Assembly (NCBI GenBank): GCA_964433675.1
Contig: CAYSSJ010000026.1
Span: 1 to 23,672 of the forward strand
Origin: CAYSSJ01 sp964433675
GTDB taxonomy: Bacteria > Cloacimonadota > Cloacimonadia > Cloacimonadales > TCS61
Length of the DNA: 23,672 bases
Direction of reading: 5' to 3'
Shown here: piece by piece, positions 7,486 to 14,168 of the stretch
Layout of the letters: every line of letters begins with the position of its first letter
How positions within the stretch are numbered: the stretch's first letter is position 1
Notes under the pieces: model-generated
Database searches by the model: none
Told to the model about the DNA's origin: nothing
What the model saw: the letters and a program-made list of their open reading frames with translations, nothing else
Made by a program: the position numbers and the translations under genes

Positions 7486-7605
7486 ATGTTCGAAAGTACT
7501 TTGAAATTTATCATTTGTTTGGTTATGTCAGTTGTAATTAAACATAAGTTAATACATCGAGTCATGATAACCGGCGGCAAAAGTTTTATTAACACGAATT
7601 TATAG
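7486..7605 (+). CDS. Possible 39-residue hydrophobic small ORF
   Basis: ATG at 7486 has AGGAG (7472-7476) nine bases upstream. The peptide has one hydrophobic stretch near its N-terminus (FIICLVMSVVI) followed by a basic tail, which is compatible with a single membrane segment. Its TAG (7603-7605) overlaps the AGGAGG of the secreted-protein gene at 7616, so it could be a translationally coupled leader. The AT-rich composition means chance is a real alternative. No family is recognised. Confidence 0.25.
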   Translation: MFESTLKFIICLVMSVVIKHKLIHRVMITGGKSFINTNL

Positions 7606-7615
7606 GAGGTTAACC

Positions 7616-8317
7616 ATGAAGTATCATTTTAGCATTTTATTGATCAGTTTGTTTGTTTTCCCGTTATTTGCCCAGTATCCGTTCGAATTTTATATCGAAA
7701 CCGATGCAACGACATACGAATTTGAAGAAAAAGTTACTATTTTTTTTAATATCCAAAATATTATCGAAGAAGAGATAGAATTAATGTTCGTTAATTCCGC
7801 CCCATTTTTTTATTCTCTTAATGACGAACAATACTATTGCCCTTCTTGGCCTGTGGTTACTTATGTAACCATCCCGGCGGATTCAACTTACACGCATTCT
7901 CATATCCATGATTACACTTTAGAAATCGGCACTTATGAGGTAGTCGGCGCATTCTTATATTTAGGTGAAAGTATCTATTCCGATCCCATCTATATCGAAG
8001 TGGTATCTACCGATGCTGATAAGCAAGAAGTAATTCCCACTCAGTTTGAGCTTTCAAACCATCCCAACCCGTTCAATCCCTCTACCACCATATCCTTTAA
8101 CATTCCCGAAGAGAGTGTAGTAAAGATCGAGATATTCAATCTTATAGGACAAAGAGTAAAAACCCTGATAGACGACCATTTTCTGTCGGGCAAGCACAAA
8201 ATCGTCTGGGATGGAAATGATGACAGCGGTAGGCAGGTGTCTTCCGGAGTATATTTCTATAGATTGGAGGTGAACGGTAAGACCGTAGCAACAAGGAAAG
8301 GGTTGCTGTTGAAATAG
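7616..8317 (+). CDS. Small secreted protein: BsuPI-like domain plus C-terminal sorting module
   Basis: A 233-residue exported protein. A signal peptide (MKYHFSILLISLFVFPLFAQ, cleaved near 19-20) leads into one beta-sandwich domain (about 22-135). Its pattern 'Y.FEEKVTIFFNIQN...PADSTYTH...GTYEVVG' resembles the BsuPI/intracellular proteinase inhibitor-like fold. After a short linker comes the C-terminal module with HPNPFNPSTTISF, VWDGNDDSGR and SGVYFYRL, ending in LLLK, shared with the proteins at 419-3604 and 12405-14132. The start is supported by AGGAGGT (7604-7610) five bases upstream. BsuPI-like domains are common in secreted proteins and inhibitor function should not be assumed. It seems monocistronic, or preceded by the tiny ORF at 7486. 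Confidence 0.88.
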   Translation: MKYHFSILLISLFVFPLFAQYPFEFYIETDATTYEFEEKVTIFFNIQNIIEEEIELMFVNSAPFFYSLNDEQYYCPSWPVVTYVTIPADSTYTHSHIHDYTLEIGTYEVVGAFLYLGESIYSDPIYIEVVSTDADKQEVIPTQFELSNHPNPFNPSTTISFNIPEESVVKIEIFNLIGQRVKTLIDDHFLSGKHKIVWDGNDDSGRQVSSGVYFYRLEVNGKTVATRKGLLLK

Positions 8318-8352
8318 GAAGATAGAGGGTGGAGGGTGGAAAGAAGGAACGA
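8318..8352. repeat. Heptanucleotide tract directly after a stop codon
   Basis: GAAGATA, two copies of GAGGGTG, GAAAGAA and GGAACGA begin at the base after TAG. The first two units nearly match the units that follow the stop codon of the GLUG gene (GATGGTA, GAGGGTG). No terminator stem is seen here. Confidence 0.65.
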
Positions 8353-8505
8353 TTGAACGATAAGTCGAAATGCGCAATTCTTCTTTGCCGGAAAGTCGCG
8401 GTTTTGAAAAATTTCTAATCATTATATGCAAGGTCTTTTTGTAAAATAATTTAACTGAAAATTTAGGTTAAAGTGTTGAAATATAAACTCAAGTCGGTTA
8501 TTTAC

Positions 8506-8534
8506 TTGACACGCTCTTAGTTTCATAAATTTTT
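8506..8534 (+). promoter_or_regulatory. TTGACA element upstream of the Ptb-rpiB-glyA operon
   Basis: A perfect TTGACA (8506-8511) in an AT-rich context 54 bases before the start codon. The best -10 candidates are TAAATT at 14-base spacing or ATTTTT at 17, and neither is convincing. It is listed because the same hexamer lies upstream of three other transcription units here. Confidence 0.3.
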
Positions 8535-8565
8535 GTAAAAAAAATTAATAAGAAGGAAGGTGAAG

Positions 8566-9480
8566 ATGACGATTTCTAATTTGAATGAGCTTATCAATCT
8601 GGTAAAAAAACGCGAAAAGAAGCGTATAGTAGTAGCATATGGGCAGGAGAAATATACCATCCTTGCTTTACAAAAAGCGGTGGCAGAAAATCTTGCCGAT
8701 GTTACACTGGTCGGTGATGAGAATACGATCAAACAGATCTTTTCTGAAAATGACATCAAGCCTAATGGTTTTCATATTGTTCACGAAGCGGATGAGATGG
8801 AAGCCGGGCGGCGTGCTGTAGCTTTGATCAAGCAGAAAGAAGGCGATGTATTGATGAAAGGTTTGATCAGCACCGATAAATACCTCAAATGCATTTTGGA
8901 TAAGGAAAAAGGGTTGATGAAACCCAATGCGGTTCTCACTCATATCAGTCTGATAGAATGTCCCAATTATCATAAGCTTATGGTAGCTACAGATTGTGCT
9001 TTCATACCCCAACCTGATCTCAAACAAAAAATAGCTATGACCAATTATGTGATAGAAACAGCTCGAAAGCTCGGGATCGAACAACCTAAGGTTGCCTTAG
9101 TCAGCTTTACTGAAAAAATAAACGCCAAAGTGCCTTCCTGCACAGATGCAGCATTGATCACCAGAATGGCAGAACGAGGTCAGATAAAAAATGCTCTCGT
9201 GGACGGACCACTGGCACTCGATGTCGCTGTCGATCCTGAAAGCGTGAAAATCAAAGGTCTAAAAAGCTGCGTGGAAGGTGATGCAGATGCGTTGGTATTT
9301 CCAAATCTGGAAACCGGTAATGTTTTCTACAAGACGATGACAAAATTACTCCGCAGTGAAATTGCTTCCTACGTGGCAGGCACCCAGGTGCCTTCCATAC
9401 TACCATCTCGTGGTGACAGCGATAAAAGTAAATTCTATTCTATCTTACTTGCCTGTTTGATGGCGGCAGAGATATCATGA
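8566..9480 (+). CDS. Phosphate acetyl/butyryltransferase family protein (Ptb-like)
   Basis: A 304-residue member of the PTA_PTB family, at normal Ptb length. Such enzymes swap CoA and phosphate on an acyl group (butyryl-, acetyl- or branched acyl-CoA). Family features include the N-terminal VVAYGQEKYTILAL, then VTLVGDENTIKQI, GDVLMKGLISTDKYLK, LTHISLIECP and DCAFIPQPDL. KVALVSFTEKINAKVPS, DGPLALDVAVDPESVK and DALVFPNLETGN complete the set. I prefer ATG at 8566 over the in-frame GTG at 8560, because the GTG lies inside the Shine-Dalgarno AAGGAAGG (8553-8560). Its TGA overlaps rpiB by 4 bases. Amino-acid fermentation is a plausible use, but no acyl kinase gene is adjacent. Acyl specificity is unknown. 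Confidence 0.88.
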   Translation: MTISNLNELINLVKKREKKRIVVAYGQEKYTILALQKAVAENLADVTLVGDENTIKQIFSENDIKPNGFHIVHEADEMEAGRRAVALIKQKEGDVLMKGLISTDKYLKCILDKEKGLMKPNAVLTHISLIECPNYHKLMVATDCAFIPQPDLKQKIAMTNYVIETARKLGIEQPKVALVSFTEKINAKVPSCTDAALITRMAERGQIKNALVDGPLALDVAVDPESVKIKGLKSCVEGDADALVFPNLETGNVFYKTMTKLLRSEIASYVAGTQVPSILPSRGDSDKSKFYSILLACLMAAEIS

Positions 9481-9914
9481 AAATCGCTATAGCATCCGAC
9501 CATGCCGGTTTCGAACTCAAAGAAGCTTTGAAGAAATTGCTCGAAAAGCATGAAATCATCGATTTTGGCACTACATCGCCCGATTCGATGGATTATCCCG
9601 ATACCGGCTTTGAAGCTGCCGAAGCAGTAGGAAATGGTGACTGCGAACTCGGTATCGTCATCTGTGGTAGTGGCGTGGGAATGTCTATCGTAGCTAACAA
9701 AGTCGATGGAGTACGAGCAGCTTTGTGCTACAATCCGGAATGTGCCAAATTATCACGTCAACACAACAATGCTAATGTGCTCGCTCTACCGGCACGGTTC
9801 ATATCTACAGAAGAAGCGGAAGAAATCGTAAAAACTTGGCTGACTACTGAATTCGAAGGTGGACGGCATAATAGAAGAGTGAATAAGATCAGAGAATACG
9901 AAAAAAGGAGTTAA
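9477..9914 (+). CDS. rpiB: Ribose-5-phosphate isomerase B
   Basis: RpiB (145 residues, normal length) interconverts ribose 5-phosphate and ribulose 5-phosphate in the non-oxidative pentose phosphate pathway. Seen are IASDHAGFELK with Asp8-His9 of the active site, DFGTTS, DYPD (39-42), the CGSGVGMSI loop with catalytic Cys63, and SRQHNNANVLALPAR with His96. The Arg-rich tail GGRHNRRVNKI is typical and binds phosphate. It overlaps the Ptb-like gene by 4 bases (ATGA) and lies 3 bases before glyA, so the three are co-transcribed. The rpiB-glyA neighbourhood is common in bacteria. LacA/B-type isomerases share the fold, but the motif set favours RpiB. Confidence 0.95.
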   Translation: MKIAIASDHAGFELKEALKKLLEKHEIIDFGTTSPDSMDYPDTGFEAAEAVGNGDCELGIVICGSGVGMSIVANKVDGVRAALCYNPECAKLSRQHNNANVLALPARFISTEEAEEIVKTWLTTEFEGGRHNRRVNKIREYEKRS

Positions 9915-9917
9915 GAG

Positions 9918-11204
9918 ATGAAATATTTGCAAAAACAAGATCAGGAACTATATGATGCAATGCAAAGCGAAATAACGCGCCAGCGTAATAATCTGGAATT
10001 GATAGCATCCGAAAATTTTGTTTCTTACGCTGTATTGGAAGCTGCCGGCTCTGTGCTTACCAATAAATACGCCGAAGGTTATCCTTATCGCTGGAGCAAA
10101 AAGACAGGCAAAATGAACTACAAATTATACGGCAGATATTATGGTGGCTGCGAACATATCGATGAAGTGGAAAAATTAGCGATCGAACGTGCCAAAGAGA
10201 TTTTCGGTGCCGAACATGCCAATGTTCAACCGCACTCCGGTTCTCAAGCTAATATGGCAGCTTACTTTGCTGTTGTCAAACCGGGAGATACTATCCTTAG
10301 TTTGGAACTCTCTCATGGTGGACATCTCACCCATGGTCATCCACTTAGTTTTTCCGGTTCTCTCTACAACATAGTCTCTTACGGAGTAAATCCGGAAACC
10401 GAGCAATTCGATTATAATGAGATCCGTAAATTAGCCAAAGAATGTAAACCGAAGATGATTCTTGCCGGGGCAAGCGCTTATCCCCGTCAGATAGATTTTG
10501 CACAGTTCCGAAATATCGCAGACGAAGCCGGGGCTGTTTTTATCGTCGATATGGCTCATATTGCCGGATTAGTAGCAGCCAAGCTTCATCCCGACCCCAT
10601 AGCTTATGCCGATATCGTCACCACTACCACACACAAAACACTACGAGGTCCCCGTGGCGGATTGATCTTATGTAAAGAGAAATTTGCCAAAGAGATAGAT
10701 AAGCAGGTCTTCCCCGGCGTGCAAGGTGGTCCTTTGATGCATATCATCGCTGCCAAAGCAGCAGCTTTCCAAGAAGCTCTGAGCGATGATTTTATCCAAT
10801 ATCAGAAACAGATATTGGCAAATGCTCAAGCTTTGGCTCAAGCATTGATGGATGAAGGCTTCAATCTAGTCTCCGATGGCACGGATACACATCTGATGCT
10901 CATCGATCTGGGTGACGCTGATTCCGGCGGACCTTCCGGTAAGAAAATGGAAAAAGCACTGGATAATGCCGGTATCACTGCTAATAAAAATACCGTTCCT
11001 TTCGATACCCGACCACCTTTCGTGGCTTCCGGTATCAGATTGGGCACTCCGGCTGTTACCACCAGAGGTATGAAAGAAGCGGAGATGAAAAATATAGCCG
11101 GGTTCATCAAACGTGTATTCGATTCCTATGACGACGAAGAAAAACTTGCTCAGATAAAAGCAGAAGTCAAAGAACTATGTGATCGATTCCCGTTGTACAA
11201 ATAA
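9918..11204 (+). CDS. glyA: Serine hydroxymethyltransferase
   Basis: GlyA (428 residues) is a cytosolic PLP enzyme that converts serine and tetrahydrofolate to glycine and 5,10-methylene-THF. It carries NLELIASENF, TNKYAEGYP, QPHSGSQANMA, DMAHIAGLVAA and TTTTHKTLRGPRGG with Schiff-base Lys240, and the C-terminal RLGTPAVTTRGM. One oddity: between Pro56 of YAEGYP and Arg73 of RYYGG there are 16 residues, whereas E. coli GlyA has two. The extra segment sits between the counterparts of catalytic Glu57 and Tyr64/65, near the dimer-interface active site. It is in frame and the rest is intact, so it is a lineage variant rather than damage. SD AAAGGAG (9904-9910) overlaps the end of rpiB. Last gene of its operon. 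Confidence 0.96.
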   Translation: MKYLQKQDQELYDAMQSEITRQRNNLELIASENFVSYAVLEAAGSVLTNKYAEGYPYRWSKKTGKMNYKLYGRYYGGCEHIDEVEKLAIERAKEIFGAEHANVQPHSGSQANMAAYFAVVKPGDTILSLELSHGGHLTHGHPLSFSGSLYNIVSYGVNPETEQFDYNEIRKLAKECKPKMILAGASAYPRQIDFAQFRNIADEAGAVFIVDMAHIAGLVAAKLHPDPIAYADIVTTTTHKTLRGPRGGLILCKEKFAKEIDKQVFPGVQGGPLMHIIAAKAAAFQEALSDDFIQYQKQILANAQALAQALMDEGFNLVSDGTDTHLMLIDLGDADSGGPSGKKMEKALDNAGITANKNTVPFDTRPPFVASGIRLGTPAVTTRGMKEAEMKNIAGFIKRVFDSYDDEEKLAQIKAEVKELCDRFPLYK

Positions 11205-11217
11205 TGAAAAAAAATAA

Positions 11218-11253
11218 CTGCACAAGTCTGCCACTATTAGCAGGTTTGTGCAG
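11218..11253. terminator. Strong hairpin after glyA, without a plus-strand U-tract
   Basis: A 14-bp stem (11218-11231 with 11240-11253), 12 Watson-Crick pairs plus two internal G-U pairs when read as RNA, with an 8-base loop. It is the strongest hairpin seen after a gene in the rightward half apart from 14141-14167. No T-run follows on the plus strand. Instead an A-run precedes it (11207-11214), which would make a U-tract only for leftward transcripts. It may be a factor-dependent 3' end or mRNA-stabilising stem for glyA, or a terminator of antisense transcription. Confidence 0.5.
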
Positions 11254-11326
11254 GCTATATTCTACCTGTTCGTATAATTTTAATTGACATATTTAGAAGA
11301 AACTATCAAATAACATTATGATAATG

Positions 11327-11332
11327 TATAAT
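11327..11332 (+). promoter_or_regulatory. TATAAT -10-like element before the DUF6765 gene
   Basis: A perfect TATAAT 56 bases before the ATG at 11383. The hexamer 17 bases upstream (TATCAA) is not a good -35. A TTGACA at 11284-11289 is too far away (37 bases) to pair with it. It could serve as a promoter with an activator or an unusual sigma factor. Confidence 0.3.
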
Positions 11333-11344
11333 AGAAGGAAGATT

Positions 11345-11386
11345 ATGAGAAGTAGTATTGGACAGAGTGAAAGAAGGAGATTATGA
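11345..11386 (+). CDS. Possible 13-codon leader minicistron
   Basis: ATG at 11345 follows GAAGGAAG closely. Thirteen codons (MRSSIGQSERRRL) end in a TGA that overlaps the ATG of the next gene as ATGA (11383-11386). The ATG context (GAAGGA-GATTATG) is nearly repeated at both starts. This is consistent with a coupled leader peptide or a local duplication of the ribosome binding site. Coding is not proven. Confidence 0.25.
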   Translation: MRSSIGQSERRRL

Positions 11387-12357
11387 ACGTCGAATTTCAT
11401 TATTATTTAACGAAATACATAGCACTGGAAGCTGGTTTTGATGCGGATGAGGCAGAAATTATCGCTTATTCAAATCAACTTGTTGACGATAATATATACC
11501 CATTGAAGATAGACCTGCCTGATGGAGAATCCTATGAGAATTTTGTCAGCCATACACCGGACAGCAAAAATCCGGAAAAATTTCTGATCAGACGATATAT
11601 TCTCTTTCATTTTATGCCCGGCAATCCGACAAATTCGAAGGTGTTTCGCAAAGATGGCAAAATGCATCTGCTGATGACAACTGCAGATAGTGCTCATGCC
11701 TCAGAGATTTTTTTTGATACTACTAAATCGGAGAATCTTTATTCACTTGGAATCGCTTCTCATATGCTGGCTGATAGTATCGCTCATCAGAATTTTGTCG
11801 GTACTTTGGAAGAGATGAACTCCATGAACGGCGTATGGGAAACAATGACGCCTGCGATCGGTCATGTGCTGGCAGGTGATAAGCCGGATATCCCCAATCT
11901 GGAATGGAAAGATCCTCGTCTGATCGATGAAAATGCTATTATTCACAACCCTGACCGGATAATTCTGGCAGCTAAGAAATTATATTCAAACTATATCCTT
12001 ATCACATCTGCAGAAAGCAATTGGAATAAAGTCAAAAAAAATATCCATGCTATTATCTCGGATACGATCAGAGAAGATGAGCTGGATAAGGTGAACGAGC
12101 AGTCGAAAAATCGGATAACGAAGTATAAAGAGTTATTATCGGAATTTGATGCAGAGAGCGATTATCATCCTCACACTTGGATAAAAGAAGCTCTGCCGAA
12201 TTTCGATTCCAAAAATTTGGAAAAGGGACTATCTGTTTCAGAGAACTATTCTAAAACTAATTGGTTCAGGTTTCAGGAAGCTATCAAGCAATATCAAAAG
12301 ATAGCAAGCGAAAAGATCCGTCCGATCATCAATCAGTTAGAACTCAAAGGATGGTGA
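11383..12357 (+). CDS. DUF6765-like protein, possible metal-dependent hydrolase
   Basis: A 324-residue cytosolic protein with no signal peptide. The start FHYYLTKYIALEAGF..EAEIIAYSNQLVDDN resembles the DUF6765 family, uncharacterised as far as I know. Potential metal ligands include His6, Asp35/36, His57, His76, His105, His127, Asp131, His135 (ASHMLADSIAHQNFVG, an HxxxDxxxH pattern) and His161. The HxxxDxxxH helix recalls the zinc-dependent phospholipase C/S1-P1 nuclease fold, so a hydrolase is possible, but this is inference. The C-terminal third is helical and charged. SD GAAGGAG is five bases upstream. It lies between glyA and a secreted-protein gene, with a 47-bp gap to the latter, and neither neighbour suggests a role. 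Confidence 0.75.
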   Translation: MNVEFHYYLTKYIALEAGFDADEAEIIAYSNQLVDDNIYPLKIDLPDGESYENFVSHTPDSKNPEKFLIRRYILFHFMPGNPTNSKVFRKDGKMHLLMTTADSAHASEIFFDTTKSENLYSLGIASHMLADSIAHQNFVGTLEEMNSMNGVWETMTPAIGHVLAGDKPDIPNLEWKDPRLIDENAIIHNPDRIILAAKKLYSNYILITSAESNWNKVKKNIHAIISDTIREDELDKVNEQSKNRITKYKELLSEFDAESDYHPHTWIKEALPNFDSKNLEKGLSVSENYSKTNWFRFQEAIKQYQKIASEKIRPIINQLELKGW

Positions 12358-12404
12358 TCAGATGTGTTTGATAAGAAAACAAAAATAATCATGGAGGTGC
12401 TAAT

Positions 12405-14132
12405 ATGAAAAGGCTAACTTTAGTTTTAGTCGGTTTAGTTTGCTTTACATTAGGTTGGGCAGACATAATTTATGAACAAGATTTTGAAGATTTTGTCTTC
12501 ACTCAAGGGACGCAAGTAACGTCATTTGGTGTTGACGATGAATGGGCATTTAATGCTACCGGTTCCGGAGATAACAGACTGGATTATGAAGGTGATTGGG
12601 GTAGTGGTTATTATGCCGGATTTCGTGGCAATGATTTCGTCATGGGATACCAGCATACATCCAGTACAGGAACCTTTACCGCTACACTCGAAATAGAAAA
12701 CGATACCGGTGAAGAACTCACCGATATCCAGATCAGCTATCTCGGTAGAATAGAACGAGTAGAGCTTACTCGTTACCCAGAGTGGACTGTTACTGTTAAT
12801 GGTACGGAAGTACCATCATTATCTTATTCTACCGAAATCGGTTCAGATCAGATGCGTTCTGCCAGTGTAGGCGGTTTATCTGTCGCCCCAGAAGAGATCA
12901 TAACAATAGTTTGGACTTCTACCCGCGGTCCTGGTACGGGAGCAAGCTGTCAGATCGGTATTGCTGACTTAGAAGTGAGTTTACCCGATCCGAATCAGGT
13001 ATCATTACCTACTTTCGATCCACAACCGGGAACTTATGGTTCTGCTATCGATGTAGTGATAGAATGCGTCACCGAAGATGCTACTATCCATTACACACTT
13101 GATGGAACAGATCCTGATCAGACTTCTCCAGTCTATACCGAACCGATTCACTTAGACGATGATACCACTTTAAAGGCACGAGCCTACAAAGATGACATGA
13201 CTCCCAGCAATATCGCTACCGGTATGTATATCATCCTAGCTGCCACACCTGTAGACAATTTGGGATCACTTCGTCAAGGTCAGTTAGGCGAGCTTTATAC
13301 TGTAACTGGTGAAGTTATTCTCACTTTCCAACAATCATTCAGAAATCAGAAGTATATCCAAGATGCCAGCGGCGCTATCCTTATCGATGATGATCCGGGC
13401 GTGATAACTACCAGTTATAATCGTGGTGATGGGATTACAGGCATGACCGGAACATTGAGTGAGTATGGAAATATGCTCCAATTCGTTCCTGTTGCAGATC
13501 CGGGACCCGCCACTTCCAGCGGTAATACTATCACTCCGGCAGTGCTGACTGTAAATGAAATGATCAATAATTTCGAAAACTACGAAGCTCAGTTGGTAAG
13601 ACTTCGTGCTGTCTCCTTCGAAGATGGTGGCGACACATTCGAAAACGGACAGGTTTACCCGCTATACGATGCTACAGCAACCGGAGATTTCAGAACTACA
13701 TTCTATGATGTGGATTATATCGGAACAACAATCCCAACCACTCCGAAAGATATAGTCGGTATTCTGAATTCTCGCTCAGAAGGTGATTTCATTACCTCCC
13801 GCGATTCTGATGACATCCAAGATCCTACATCCTCGGAAGATGATTCTGTACTTGCACCATATAGTTTGGGAACGAACTATCCCAATCCTTTCAATCCGGA
13901 GACAAATATCTCCTTCTCTATCGGTAAAGATGCACATGTAACGCTGACTATCTACAACATCAAAGGAGAAAAAGTAAAAACTCTGATAGATGAGCAACTT
14001 ACTGCTTCCGACCATAGCATAGTTTGGGATGGCACCAATGAACAAGGCGGAGTAATGCCAAGTGGTGTATATTTCTACCGTATGGACGCTAGCGACTATA
14101 CTTCTGTGAAGAAAATGTTGCTACTCAAATAA
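12405..14132 (+). CDS. Secreted multidomain protein: chitobiase C-terminal-like domain, OB-like domain, sorting module
   Basis: A 575-residue exported protein. A signal peptide (MKRLTLVLVGLVCFTLGWA) precedes a beta-rich N-terminal domain (about 20-195). A chitobiase/beta-hexosaminidase C-terminal-like Ig domain (about 200-275) follows, with P.F.P..G.Y....V......A.IHYT.DGTDP and TTLKARAYKD. An OB-fold-like region similar to DUF5689/YhcR-type domains (about 284-470; 'VTGEVI...YIQDASGAILIDD') comes next. The C-terminal module (about 488-575) has NYPNPFNPETNISF, SGVYFYRM and terminal MLLLK. These are binding or structural modules and no catalytic domain is seen. GGAGGTG (12394-12400) is a good SD. 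A strong terminator follows ten bases after the stop. Probably surface-displayed, with function unknown. Confidence 0.88.
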   Translation: MKRLTLVLVGLVCFTLGWADIIYEQDFEDFVFTQGTQVTSFGVDDEWAFNATGSGDNRLDYEGDWGSGYYAGFRGNDFVMGYQHTSSTGTFTATLEIENDTGEELTDIQISYLGRIERVELTRYPEWTVTVNGTEVPSLSYSTEIGSDQMRSASVGGLSVAPEEIITIVWTSTRGPGTGASCQIGIADLEVSLPDPNQVSLPTFDPQPGTYGSAIDVVIECVTEDATIHYTLDGTDPDQTSPVYTEPIHLDDDTTLKARAYKDDMTPSNIATGMYIILAATPVDNLGSLRQGQLGELYTVTGEVILTFQQSFRNQKYIQDASGAILIDDDPGVITTSYNRGDGITGMTGTLSEYGNMLQFVPVADPGPATSSGNTITPAVLTVNEMINNFENYEAQLVRLRAVSFEDGGDTFENGQVYPLYDATATGDFRTTFYDVDYIGTTIPTTPKDIVGILNSRSEGDFITSRDSDDIQDPTSSEDDSVLAPYSLGTNYPNPFNPETNISFSIGKDAHVTLTIYNIKGEKVKTLIDEQLTASDHSIVWDGTNEQGGVMPSGVYFYRMDASDYTSVKKMLLLK

Positions 14133-14140
14133 GATGATCC

Positions 14141-14167
14141 AAAACCCCGTCATTATGGCGGGGTTTT
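14141..14167. terminator. Bidirectional intrinsic terminator between convergent operons
   Basis: A-A-A-A-CCCCG (14141-14149) pairs with CGGGGTTTT (14159-14167) around a 9-base loop. The plus strand continues with a further T and the minus strand reads through to TTTTGG, so it works for both the secreted-protein gene (ending at 14132) and the flippase gene (ending at 14169). A textbook G+C-rich stem with a U-tail. Confidence 0.9.
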
Positions 14168-14168
14168 T

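Larger units (their letters stand above)
7249..7615. other. Intergenic spacer with possible tiny ORFs
   Basis: This 367-bp AT-rich gap holds the possible terminator above, a 12-bp perfect palindrome GTTTTCGAAAAC (7339-7350), an 18-codon ORF (7404-7460) after GAGGT, a nine-T run (7477-7485) and a 39-codon ORF (7486-7605). No -35/-10 pair stands out. The palindrome could be an operator, but nothing else supports that. Confidence 0.45.

Noticed and set aside
8560..8565. GTG at 8560 as the start of the Ptb-like gene
   Set aside because: It overlaps the Shine-Dalgarno itself; ATG at 8566 has proper spacing.
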